Below are positions 26,104 to 34,817 of a DNA stretch of 64,000 nt, one piece after another. Source of the stretch: Maribacter polysaccharolyticus. GTDB taxonomy: Bacteria > Bacteroidota > Bacteroidia > Flavobacteriales > Flavobacteriaceae. The notes beneath the pieces were generated by a model, which saw nothing but the letters and a program-made list of their open reading frames with translations, was not told the DNA's origin and searched no databases. Every line of letters starts with the position of its first letter. The first letter of the stretch is position 1. The stretch covers positions 1 through 64,000 of the forward strand of contig NZ_JARBUY010000003.1 of assembly GCF_028882255.1 (NCBI RefSeq), given 5' to 3'. Made by a program: the position numbers and the translations under genes.

Positions 26104-27912
26104 CTATTCGATTGCTCTTTCAACGTTGACATAGAACGCATTCGTCAATGTTCCATTTTCCATCTCAAACCAAGCCAATAATTCCGTTTTCCCTTGATCG
26201 ACCTCCAATTCCAAATTGGCGGATTTAGCGGTATTATCGACAGCTACGGAAACTTCCTTATCCCCGATTTTCAAAAAAGCTTTTTTAAACTTCATGGCTT
26301 TTCCTTTACTAATGGCATCCGTTGTTTCGGTAGCTGGCCTTTCATCCGAAAGTTCTGCTCCCAAAGACATTCCACTTTCTGCTGGCCAACGGCTTAATTT
26401 AAAGGTATACTTACCCGATTGAATGAAATTCACGAAAAACGGTGCGGGTTTCATTGGCTCCCCTTTTCTTATCATTTGTTGATTCCATGGTGGTAGGTAA
26501 TCTATCGTTCTAGCATCATGACATGTAATAACATCATTGTCTTCTACCCCTAAATCAATGGTTGAATATTTAGTTTCCTTTATGACACTTTCCCACCAAG
26601 TCTCATAAAAGGCATTCATATCGGCAACCCTTTCAGGATACTTTTCCGAGAGGTTGATGTTTTGTCCGGGATCCTGAGCAAGATTGTATAGTTCATCACC
26701 ATTTACCAATCTCCATTCACCATCCATCACACAACTGTTTTTCCCTTTTTCGGGCCATGAAATACGTTGTGTGTCAGTTACCAAATAACGATCCGGAATA
26801 GTGGAAGCACCTAATAAATATGTACTTACATCGGTTCCATCCATCACTTTTTCCGATTGATAATCAATTCCTGCCAATGAGGTCAATGTCGGTAACATAT
26901 CTACATGGGCAACTAATTCTGAAAGCGATTTCCCGGCTTCGATACCGCCATTTGGCCATCTTATGATAAAAGGTACTCTGTGGCCCCCTTCATATTCACT
27001 GGCTTTAGTACCGCGCATTTCCGCATTGTAGCCATGAACCTCCCCAGTTTGTGTATCAACTTTATATCCGTTTGAGGTTCCATTATCCGTAGTAAAAATG
27101 ACAATGGTATTATCCGCTATTTTAAGTTCTTCCAATTTTTCCAAAAGTTTGGAAAAATTATCATCTATATTGGTGATCATGCCATAAAAACGCTTTTGGG
27201 TCTCTAACAGACTTTCTTCGTTTCTATACATATCATAATATTCCTGTGGAACATTATATGGGGAATGGGGGGCATTTAAACTCAAATAACATAAAAATGG
27301 AATGTCCTTTTTATTTTCAATGAATTTAATAGCTTCACTAAACCATACATCGGTACAATACCCCTCTACTTTTTCCGGCTTGCCATTTCTCAAATAGGTA
27401 TCACCGAAGTAATCGTTGTTCCAATAATCCGGTGTTTGACCTACACCACCACCGCCGTGGTAAAAAGTTTCTTCGAACCCACGTTCATAAGGGGCAAATG
27501 GATGGTTATCACCTAAATGCCATTTGCCGAACATACCGGTCTTATATCCGTTATCTTTAAATACGTCTGCAAAGGTAACTTCCTCCCTGTTTAAAATAGA
27601 AGCGCCCATGATGGTATGCCAAACCCCATTCCTGTTACAGTTTCTTCCTGTTAACAATCCTGCCCTTGTAGGCGCACATGTTGTTCCTACATGGTAATTG
27701 GTTAAGCTAACCCCTTGTGTCGCAAACTTATCCAATGTAGGGGTCTTGATAATTGAATTACCTGTATGTCCCAAATCCCCATACCCTTGATCATCTGTAA
27801 TTACAACGATAACATTAGGTGGTTTTTTTGTCTCCTCGGATGTTTTGTCCTTACAAGAAATGAATAAGGTAAATATGGCCAATACCCCAATGTATTTTTT
27901 GAAATTCTTCAT
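26104..27912 (-). CDS. S1 family sulfatase lipoprotein with C-terminal extension
   Basis: A 602-residue sulfatase with lipobox LFISC (Cys20). Motifs are NVIVVITDDQGYGDLGHTG, GTTCAPTRAGLLTGR with the formylglycine precursor Cys79, MFGKWHLGDNHP, YLSLNAPHSPYN and VIFTTDNGTSNG. The catalytic fold ends near residue 460. The last about 140 residues (PAPFFVNFIQSGKYTFKLSRWP to LLAWFEMENG and FYVNVERA) form a beta-rich appended domain that reads like a small jelly roll, possibly carbohydrate-binding. It resembles the shorter sulfatase at 12771-14294 over the catalytic part, which lacks this extension. It is the first degradative gene after susD, at a gap of 153 bp. Confidence 0.92.
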   Translation of the reverse strand: MKNFKKYIGVLAIFTLFISCKDKTSEETKKPPNVIVVITDDQGYGDLGHTGNSIIKTPTLDKFATQGVSLTNYHVGTTCAPTRAGLLTGRNCNRNGVWHTIMGASILNREEVTFADVFKDNGYKTGMFGKWHLGDNHPFAPYERGFEETFYHGGGGVGQTPDYWNNDYFGDTYLRNGKPEKVEGYCTDVWFSEAIKFIENKKDIPFLCYLSLNAPHSPYNVPQEYYDMYRNEESLLETQKRFYGMITNIDDNFSKLLEKLEELKIADNTIVIFTTDNGTSNGYKVDTQTGEVHGYNAEMRGTKASEYEGGHRVPFIIRWPNGGIEAGKSLSELVAHVDMLPTLTSLAGIDYQSEKVMDGTDVSTYLLGASTIPDRYLVTDTQRISWPEKGKNSCVMDGEWRLVNGDELYNLAQDPGQNINLSEKYPERVADMNAFYETWWESVIKETKYSTIDLGVEDNDVITCHDARTIDYLPPWNQQMIRKGEPMKPAPFFVNFIQSGKYTFKLSRWPAESGMSLGAELSDERPATETTDAISKGKAMKFKKAFLKIGDKEVSVAVDNTAKSANLELEVDQGKTELLAWFEMENGTLTNAFYVNVERAIE

Positions 27913-28065
27913 ATATTACATGAACTTTATCTTTAACCTATCACTACTAAAGAAGTTTAAATTTTCAATCATGAATTTAGGTTCATTGGCAATTAAAGGC
28001 ATTGAATAAAAGTATATCCAGAACACTTACTCAATTATTCAAACCTAAATGATTTTGACCTTTAT

Positions 28066-29604
28066 TTATTGCCAAAGTGGGTTTTGAACCAAACTACCCC
28101 CAATAGCCTCACTTTGTTCAATTTCAGCCTGTGGCACTGGATATTGCGTAAACCTACCTGCAGGAGCATTGGCAATAATATCCGCTTCTCCCTGCGCACG
28201 CGACACTGCCTCTGTAGTGGCCCCTGCAGCCGTTTCAGCCGCTGGCAAACCTAGAACGGTAGCATCCAATATCCCCCAGCGAATAAGATCCCTTTTTCTG
28301 CCCCAATAGCCTTCGCCAACCAACTCCCAAGCACGTTCATTGCGAATATCCTCCATAGTTAAGGTAGTTAAATCCGAAAGATTGGCCCTTTCCCTAACCG
28401 TGTTAATGGCAGAAAGTGCCGCAGTTGTAGATCCTCCTATCATAAACTCTGCCTCTGCAAGCAATAAATAGGCATCTGCCAAAAGAAATATACGATCAGG
28501 TTGACTTGAATTATTGGTTGCTTCTTCTTCAATAAATAAAGGATCTTCAATAGGTACCGGTCCCCGCATAAGCTTTGGCATATACGTCCAAGCAAATTGA
28601 ATGGCTTCTGTAGTACCCTCTAAGGTATAGTTATCCCATACGTTATATATTTTTCTTTCATCACCATCGCTATAAGTATTGGCAAAACTCTTTCTTAGTG
28701 TATAGGGAGCTGATCCATTGGTGACACCTACTTCACTAAATGCGGGTTTTGCACTTGCATCACCGGCAAGATTAGGACGTGCCACGGTATTAATAGTACT
28801 TAAGATATCCTGAAGGTATTGTTTACCAAAAATAATCTCTGAATGAATTTCATTACCATCCCTATACTTATCCGCATAATCAGCATGTAATACATGTGGA
28901 GAATTGGTAGTTACTTCAATAAGTTCCGTGCGAGCTTCATCCCATTCTTCCAACCAAATATGAGCATGGGCCTTTAGCATACGCGCTGCCCAAACTGTAG
29001 GCCTCCCGTCATTATCTCCCCATGTATCGGTAGATAAATATCCAGAGGAAATAGCCTGGTCCAAATCATCAATCATATCTGAAATAATTACTGTATCGTC
29101 TGTTTGCCCGTATAAAGAGACTTCTTCAATATTGGTCAACTCTTCTATTACGTATGGTACATCTCCATACGTAGTTGCAAGATTTATATATTGAAATGCC
29201 CTAAAGAAAAGTGCCTGGGCAGTTACCATTCCTTTTACTTCTTCTGATAAGGAAGATTTTTCAATACTTGCCAAGACTAAGTTAGCATCCCTTATTGTTG
29301 CATATTCAGTGTCCCAATTAAGGCGACTATTACTGGTATCATAATCGTAGGCACCAAACTTGTGTGCGGCCGCTAAACTTATTCTACCCGAAACCCCCAA
29401 ATCCGTTCCCAAGAAAAAAAGAAACCCTGCCGATGCTACATTTTCATTTAACTTGTTTAAGGCTAAAATGGCTTCGGATTCATTTTGGAAGAATGTTTCG
29501 GGGGTTAATAACCCTCTTGCATCTTCATCTAAATAATCACTACAACTGACGGTAAGGCCCAAGAAGGCCATTATCAAAACCTTGGTTATATTTTTACTTT
29601 TCAT
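28066..29604 (-). CDS. susD: SusD-like glycan-binding lipoprotein (RagB/SusD family)
   Basis: A 512-residue surface lipoprotein (lipobox GLTVSC, Cys21) followed by the family start SDYLDEDARGLLTPETFFQNE. It is TPR-rich, with the helical motif AQALFFRAFQYINLATTYGDVPYV in the first half and a C-terminal AYLLLAEAEFMIGGS region, then AINTVRERANL and the ERAWELVGEGYWGRKRDLIRWG block that closes SusD proteins. It caps the SusC barrel and binds oligosaccharides before import. Length is normal. It starts 29 bp after the SusC stop, so the two are translated together. Substrate specificity cannot be read directly; the surrounding fucosidases and sulfatases suggest sulfated fuco-oligosaccharides. Confidence 0.96.
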   Translation of the reverse strand: MKSKNITKVLIMAFLGLTVSCSDYLDEDARGLLTPETFFQNESEAILALNKLNENVASAGFLFFLGTDLGVSGRISLAAAHKFGAYDYDTSNSRLNWDTEYATIRDANLVLASIEKSSLSEEVKGMVTAQALFFRAFQYINLATTYGDVPYVIEELTNIEEVSLYGQTDDTVIISDMIDDLDQAISSGYLSTDTWGDNDGRPTVWAARMLKAHAHIWLEEWDEARTELIEVTTNSPHVLHADYADKYRDGNEIHSEIIFGKQYLQDILSTINTVARPNLAGDASAKPAFSEVGVTNGSAPYTLRKSFANTYSDGDERKIYNVWDNYTLEGTTEAIQFAWTYMPKLMRGPVPIEDPLFIEEEATNNSSQPDRIFLLADAYLLLAEAEFMIGGSTTAALSAINTVRERANLSDLTTLTMEDIRNERAWELVGEGYWGRKRDLIRWGILDATVLGLPAAETAAGATTEAVSRAQGEADIIANAPAGRFTQYPVPQAEIEQSEAIGGSLVQNPLWQ

Positions 29605-29633
29605 TTTTAATGTTTTTATAGTTAAAATTCGGT

Positions 29634-32606
29634 TTAGAAGGAAACATCAACCCCAATAAGCAGAGACCTACTTTGTGGGTATGCTATGGCATCAAAACCT
29701 CGTTGTAATTGGCCTGTGGCACCCGTGTTTACATCGGGGTCAAAACCTACATAATCATTGGATTTAACCAAGAATAAGTTACTGCCTGTAAAATAGACCC
29801 TAAATTTGTCAATTCCACCAATCAAATCAGAAGGTAAATTATACCCCAATTGTAAAGAGCTTAACCGTAAATAACTGGCATCTTGTACGTATAGACTACT
29901 AGAAAGGTCATAATTATCACTGTTAAAGGCAGGGTACTTTGCGTTGGTAGTATTATTCACAGAGTACATACCACTGCGAATAGAAGCAAAGCTGTTGACT
30001 GATATCTCATTTACACGAAAAAATTCTTCACTATAGTTTTCATTACCTACACTAAATGCAAAGAATGCTCCCAAATCGAAATTTTTATATGTAAAATTGG
30101 TTTGTAGGCCGCCATAAAAGTCAGGATTGGAATTTCCTATAATTTGATCATCATAATCCCCACTATATACCCCATCGGGCACCCCATCTGGGCCACTTAT
30201 GTCCTCAAAAATGGCATCGCCCGTATCAGGGTCAAAGCCTAAATATTTAGCGCCCCAAAACACCCCAACCGGCTGACCGACAATCAACCTACTACTTTCA
30301 TCGGAAGCAGGAGCAGTTAGGTTTTTAACCGAAAGATAATCGCTCTGTCCCAAATCCAATACTTTATTTTTATATGTAGAGACGTTCAGGGAAGCATTCC
30401 ATTGAAAATTATCCGTTTGAATTATCGTCCCTTTTAAATTGATATCGATACCCTTGTTCTCAACGGAACCGATATTCGTTAGTATCGTCGTAAATCCTGT
30501 AAAATCGAGCGAATTCTCGTTCAATAACAAATCCGATGTTTTTTTATAGTAAACATCAATCTCTGCAGAAAGCCTTCTTTTGAACAAAGAAATTTCAAGA
30601 CCGGCATCATATTGATCTGTGATTTCCCAACCAAGATTCGGTTTTGCAAGGTTACCCTGTGTTACACCTGCCAGTGCCACCCCATCGACAACTATTGTAT
30701 TGTTATCGATGTTATAATTTGCGATTGTAGAAAATGGACTGACTCCAGAATTTCCCGTCCTACCATAATTTAACCTCAATTTAAGGTCACTGATAGCATC
30801 TACATTTTTTAAAAAAGATTCTTCTTTTATTTTCCATGCAAAAGACGCAGACGGAAAGTTCTCATATTTTTCATTAACTCCTAAACTTGACTTACCGTCC
30901 CTTCTAAGCGATGCATTGAAAACATATCGGTCTTTATAGATATAGCCTATTCTACCGAAAACACCAAGTTGATGGGTTTCACTATAACTGGAATTTATTG
31001 CAACACTTTCCGAAGGTGCCAGCTGAATGGCATTTACCCCTACACCATCACTGGGTATATCGGCTGCCCTAATCTGAACACTTTCACCATTCTGGGTCTG
31101 AAAAGAGGCTCCTGCCAAAATATTTATAGCATGGTCACCAAACGTTTCAGAATAATTAAGGGTGTTTTCATTTAAGAATTCTTCATTATTGGATCTGTTA
31201 ATTATTGCTGTTGCCAATTGATTGTCATTCATAATATAACTTGGATTGGTCGAAGGCGTAAAACGATGACGTTTGTTGTTAATGAAATCTCCACCAAAAG
31301 TAGATTTCCAAATTAGCTTATTATCAAAGAGTCCTGCCTGAACATACGTATTGATAAAAATCTTATCTAAAGTGGTATTATCATCATTCAATAACGCATC
31401 GGCCAACACATGATCCGTTTGGGTCCCTAGAATAGGGTTTGTACCGATATAATAATTACCTTCATCATCATAAAGAGGCTTAGACGGATCTTCTCTAAGC
31501 AAATCTGTGAAACTTACGGTATTATTTTCTTTATCGGTTCTGGAAAGTGAAACGTTAAGCCCCGCTTTAAAAACTTTTGACAACTTAAAATCAACATTGG
31601 AACGCAAACTGTACCTTTCAAAACCAGAACCTATTACTATACCTTCTTGGTTTAAGTAACCCCCGGATACATAGTATTTTATTGCTTCACTACCTCCACT
31701 TACAGATAACTGATAATCCGATACAACAGCCGATCTTGTCAACTCTTTTTGCCAATTGGTATTTGTTTCCGGAAGGTCATTTAAGTCAAAAGGCAAATTG
31801 TCTTGGTCTGTAGAAATATCATTAAACCATGACGCCAATTCATACGTTGATTGCACATCAATCTCATTTGGTAAATTTTGAACCCCGGAAGAAGCCCTGA
31901 AGTTCACTACAGGCTTACCTGTTTTACCTTTTTTTGTAGTAATGATGATTACACCATTTGTTCCCCTTGCGCCATATATTGCAGTTGAAGATGCATCTTT
32001 TAATACTTGCATAGACTCAATATCATTAGGGTTCAATGAAGATATATTATCCGCCCCTACAAAGCCATCAATCACATACAATGGGGAATTACCTCCGGTT
32101 ATTGAGTTACCACCCCGTATGATTATTTCCGGTGTACTACCCGGGGCCCCACTGGAAGAAGTAACCTGAACACCCGCAGCCCTTCCTTGAAGCGCATTCT
32201 GTGGGTTGGACACTGGTACTATAAAAGCTTTATCAGTATCTACAGTAGCCACTGCACCTGTTAAATCCTTCTTCTTCACCGTTCCGTAGCCAATAATTAC
32301 GACTTCATCCAAAGCTTCAGCATCTTCCAACAATATTATCGTTAGCGAACTTTTACCTTTAAGAGCAAGTTCTTGCTTGGCAAAACCTACATAAGAAACT
32401 TCTAAAATGGATTTGTCGTCGTTAATAATAATGGAAAAATTTCCATCGAAATCTGTTTGGGTACCGTTAGTCGTCCCTTTGATAACTACACTTGCACCTG
32501 GAAGTGGCTGTCCGGTATCATCTGTCACAATACCCGTCACTGTTCTTTCTTGGGAAAAAACAGAAATGGATAAAGTAACCATAAATGCAAATAGAATTCT
32601 TTTCAT
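29634..32606 (-). CDS. susC: SusC-like TonB-dependent outer-membrane transporter
   Basis: A 990-residue SusC/RagA-type TonB-linked transporter. It has a signal peptide (MKRILFAFMVTLSISVFSQ) and a carboxypeptidase-D-like regulatory domain at about 22-95 (RTVTGIVTDDTGQPLPGASVVIKG). Next comes the TonB-box-like and SusC signature region DEVVIIGYGTVKKKDLTGAV, a plug at about 110-230 (GAPGSTPEIIIRGGNSITGG, IYGARGTNGVIIITTKKG), and a long 22-strand barrel ending in an aromatic residue (LIGVDVSF). It imports oligosaccharides across the outer membrane with energy from TonB-ExbBD. It is encoded 59 bp after a GH29 gene and 29 bp before susD. No N-terminal STN domain is visible, so sigma/anti-sigma signalling is not expected; regulation is by the adjacent hybrid two-component system. 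Confidence 0.97.
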   Translation of the reverse strand: MKRILFAFMVTLSISVFSQERTVTGIVTDDTGQPLPGASVVIKGTTNGTQTDFDGNFSIIINDDKSILEVSYVGFAKQELALKGKSSLTIILLEDAEALDEVVIIGYGTVKKKDLTGAVATVDTDKAFIVPVSNPQNALQGRAAGVQVTSSSGAPGSTPEIIIRGGNSITGGNSPLYVIDGFVGADNISSLNPNDIESMQVLKDASSTAIYGARGTNGVIIITTKKGKTGKPVVNFRASSGVQNLPNEIDVQSTYELASWFNDISTDQDNLPFDLNDLPETNTNWQKELTRSAVVSDYQLSVSGGSEAIKYYVSGGYLNQEGIVIGSGFERYSLRSNVDFKLSKVFKAGLNVSLSRTDKENNTVSFTDLLREDPSKPLYDDEGNYYIGTNPILGTQTDHVLADALLNDDNTTLDKIFINTYVQAGLFDNKLIWKSTFGGDFINNKRHRFTPSTNPSYIMNDNQLATAIINRSNNEEFLNENTLNYSETFGDHAINILAGASFQTQNGESVQIRAADIPSDGVGVNAIQLAPSESVAINSSYSETHQLGVFGRIGYIYKDRYVFNASLRRDGKSSLGVNEKYENFPSASFAWKIKEESFLKNVDAISDLKLRLNYGRTGNSGVSPFSTIANYNIDNNTIVVDGVALAGVTQGNLAKPNLGWEITDQYDAGLEISLFKRRLSAEIDVYYKKTSDLLLNENSLDFTGFTTILTNIGSVENKGIDINLKGTIIQTDNFQWNASLNVSTYKNKVLDLGQSDYLSVKNLTAPASDESSRLIVGQPVGVFWGAKYLGFDPDTGDAIFEDISGPDGVPDGVYSGDYDDQIIGNSNPDFYGGLQTNFTYKNFDLGAFFAFSVGNENYSEEFFRVNEISVNSFASIRSGMYSVNNTTNAKYPAFNSDNYDLSSSLYVQDASYLRLSSLQLGYNLPSDLIGGIDKFRVYFTGSNLFLVKSNDYVGFDPDVNTGATGQLQRGFDAIAYPQSRSLLIGVDVSF

Positions 32607-32665
32607 AATTTAAGTTAGTTTATTTAAATTAATAGCTAATTGATTATTCTAGGTATTATTTTTAT

Positions 32666-34459
32666 TTAGTTTATAGGCATTACTTTTAAGGATTTCAAGC
32701 TTGAGGTTTCCGGGTTTCCCTCAATTAATGAAACAGAAATAGTATGCTTTCCGGCTGTTTTAAATTCTAAGATCCCCATAGGGTAAGCTTGGTATTTATT
32801 CGTGGCTGCCTGCTCATTTTGAACCAAAATACCTTCATCTGTCCTTGTTCCCCAAACCAACCGGCCTTCTCCCTTGTAGTTTAACTCTAAATAGTAATAA
32901 CCAGGTTCCAAAACATCCACTTCCCATTCAGCTACTCCGTTTTTTCCCCATTTAGAGACTTGGGTTGTTTTTTTCCATTCTCCAAATTTTTCCATCCATC
33001 GGATTGATTTTTTCTCTACATCGGAAACTTTGGCAAAATCGGTTAATATCGTGGTTTCAATATTTGGATAAATACCATGTGTTTGATCAACCTCTGCCTC
33101 ATTTTTTAATTTGACCTCGATTACAGCAACTGGAGAATCCGGTATTTTATAAGGCACATCGAATATGATCCAATTACCTTTCTTTGCATATTTCAGCTCT
33201 TTCGTATTTTTACCTCCAATTATTGTTGCGGAAACGATATCGGTTTCTAGACCTGGTAGATACAATTTTCCATTCTGTGGCCAATCAAATACCGAAAGGA
33301 ACAATGAATTTCCTTGTGTTGTAACATCTCCCCAAGGTAAGGCATGGCCCCAAGGTGAACTCCCGGCATCGTAAACAACTTGGGGATACTTTTTTATCCA
33401 TTGTCCTGCCTGTTCTAAAAATTGTACCCCGATTTTCGGAATGACCCCTTCTCCATTCGGCCCTACATTGAATAAATAAGTCCCCCCTCTACCCACGGTT
33501 GAAATCAGCCTGTGCAATATTTCTTTTGGACTCTTAAAGTTATTATCGTACCAAGCATAAGACCAAGAATCATTATTGGTGTCACAACTTTCCCATAAAA
33601 TATCCAAATTTACGGGAGGCACCTCCATGTCTCCATGACTTACATAATCCCCCAATCCGTAACCAAGTCTACTACATAGCATGGCATTGGGTTGCAGTGC
33701 CCTTACCGTATCTGCCAATTCCACTACGTATTCTTTTGGCATTCCACCAGGGGTATCAAACCATACAAAATCGATGTCCCCATAATTGGTACAGATTTCT
33801 TCTACCTGGGGTTTACATTTATTATAGAAATACTCTTTAAATGATGCCGCGCTACCATCTTCATTGATTTTAGGCCCGTTGGCACCTCCTGGGGTTGTCC
33901 AATCTTGATAATGTGAATAATAAAAACCAAATCCCAATCCTAAATCATGACATGCGGCAGACAATTCTTTCATTGGATCTCTTCCAAAAGGAGTGGCATC
34001 GACAATATCAAACCCGCTTACTTTAGAATCGAACATCGCAAATCCATCATGATGCTTGCTTGTAATGATAATATATTTCATGCCTGCATCCTTGGCAAGT
34101 TGTGCAATGGCCTTGGCATTGAACTTTGATGGATTGAATTCCTTTGCCTCTTTTTGGTATTCTTTAGGCGGAATGTTCGCTACTTTGGGATTCATAAGCC
34201 ATTCCCCAATACCATAATAGGTTTTACCCTCCCATCTGCCAGCTAAGTCAGAGTATAACCCCCAATGAATGAACATTCCGAAATTACTTTCGTCAAAAAA
34301 CCTGCCTTTACCATCCCGTAATGCAGAACCTACAGCGGAAGCCTCCCCCCACATCTCATCCATACCTTGGGAATTTTCATCTTTTACTTGCGAAAAAGCA
34401 TGGTTCGTAAAAAGTAGTACTACAAATAGTTGTAATAGGATTTTCCCTGTGTTTGCCAT
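32666..34459 (-). CDS. GH29 alpha-L-fucosidase with C-terminal beta-sandwich domains
   Basis: A 597-residue secreted GH29 enzyme (signal peptide ending near NHAFSQ). Motifs are [33 protein letters not shown], and DFVWFDTPGGMPKEY with predicted nucleophile Asp235. GGTYLFNVGPNGEGVIPK closes the barrel near residue 345. Residues about 380-470 are the usual C-terminal sandwich; residues about 490-597 (EKFGEWKKTTQVSKWGKNG to HTISVSLIEG) form a further beta domain with an extracted-sugar-sensor look, perhaps carbohydrate-binding. It is the first gene after the regulator and directly precedes susC, an unusual position that makes it the first translated product of the PUL transcript. Release of fucose at the start of induction is a possible role. 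Confidence 0.93.
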   Translation of the reverse strand: MANTGKILLQLFVVLLFTNHAFSQVKDENSQGMDEMWGEASAVGSALRDGKGRFFDESNFGMFIHWGLYSDLAGRWEGKTYYGIGEWLMNPKVANIPPKEYQKEAKEFNPSKFNAKAIAQLAKDAGMKYIIITSKHHDGFAMFDSKVSGFDIVDATPFGRDPMKELSAACHDLGLGFGFYYSHYQDWTTPGGANGPKINEDGSAASFKEYFYNKCKPQVEEICTNYGDIDFVWFDTPGGMPKEYVVELADTVRALQPNAMLCSRLGYGLGDYVSHGDMEVPPVNLDILWESCDTNNDSWSYAWYDNNFKSPKEILHRLISTVGRGGTYLFNVGPNGEGVIPKIGVQFLEQAGQWIKKYPQVVYDAGSSPWGHALPWGDVTTQGNSLFLSVFDWPQNGKLYLPGLETDIVSATIIGGKNTKELKYAKKGNWIIFDVPYKIPDSPVAVIEVKLKNEAEVDQTHGIYPNIETTILTDFAKVSDVEKKSIRWMEKFGEWKKTTQVSKWGKNGVAEWEVDVLEPGYYYLELNYKGEGRLVWGTRTDEGILVQNEQAATNKYQAYPMGILEFKTAGKHTISVSLIEGNPETSSLKSLKVMPIN

Positions 34460-34817
34460 ATAATTAACTTAAAAGAATCTTTTGATTCCCATCAAATAAT
34501 AAATCGATAAAGATCCAATTGAATATCCTAAAAATACCTTGGGAAAGAGTTACAATGTATTCTTTTCAAAGGTGTATCCGGTTATGGATGATTCTAAAAT
34601 CGGGTTGATCACTTAACGGTTGGCAATCTTTATTCCCGAAAAGGGGCCAAGGTCTCAACCACTGGATTTTCATGGGATTCATTGTACGGTATCAAATTTG
34701 CAAATACAATAGGTAGAAGATCTACTCATATCATGCTTTGTGCCTGCAAGATTTACGCAGATCGAAATGAGCATCATAAAACGCCCATTTTACAGGGCTT
34801 TAAAGATACTCTATCCT
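34460..34817. other. Gap between regulator and structural PUL genes
   Basis: About 360 bases between the stop of the hybrid regulator and the start of the first GH29 gene. It should hold the substrate-inducible promoter of the long PUL transcript and a binding site for the regulator's AraC-type domain. No exact TAnnTTTG box in the minus orientation was found; TATTTTTA about 75 bp upstream of the GH29 ATG is a one-mismatch candidate. A possible terminator lies at 34774-34801. Confidence 0.4.
34774..34801 (-). terminator. Possible intrinsic terminator of the hybrid regulator gene
   Basis: Read on the minus strand, AAAGCCC, the loop TGTAAAAT and GGGCGTTTTAT follow the regulator stop codon by about 17 bases. 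The stem is only 4 G-C pairs and the T-run is short, so this is a weak call. Confidence 0.35.

Noticed and set aside
27913-28065. Imperfect inverted repeat between susD and the sulfatase gene
   Set aside because: Arms are short and interrupted and no T-run follows; not enough for a terminator or attenuator call.
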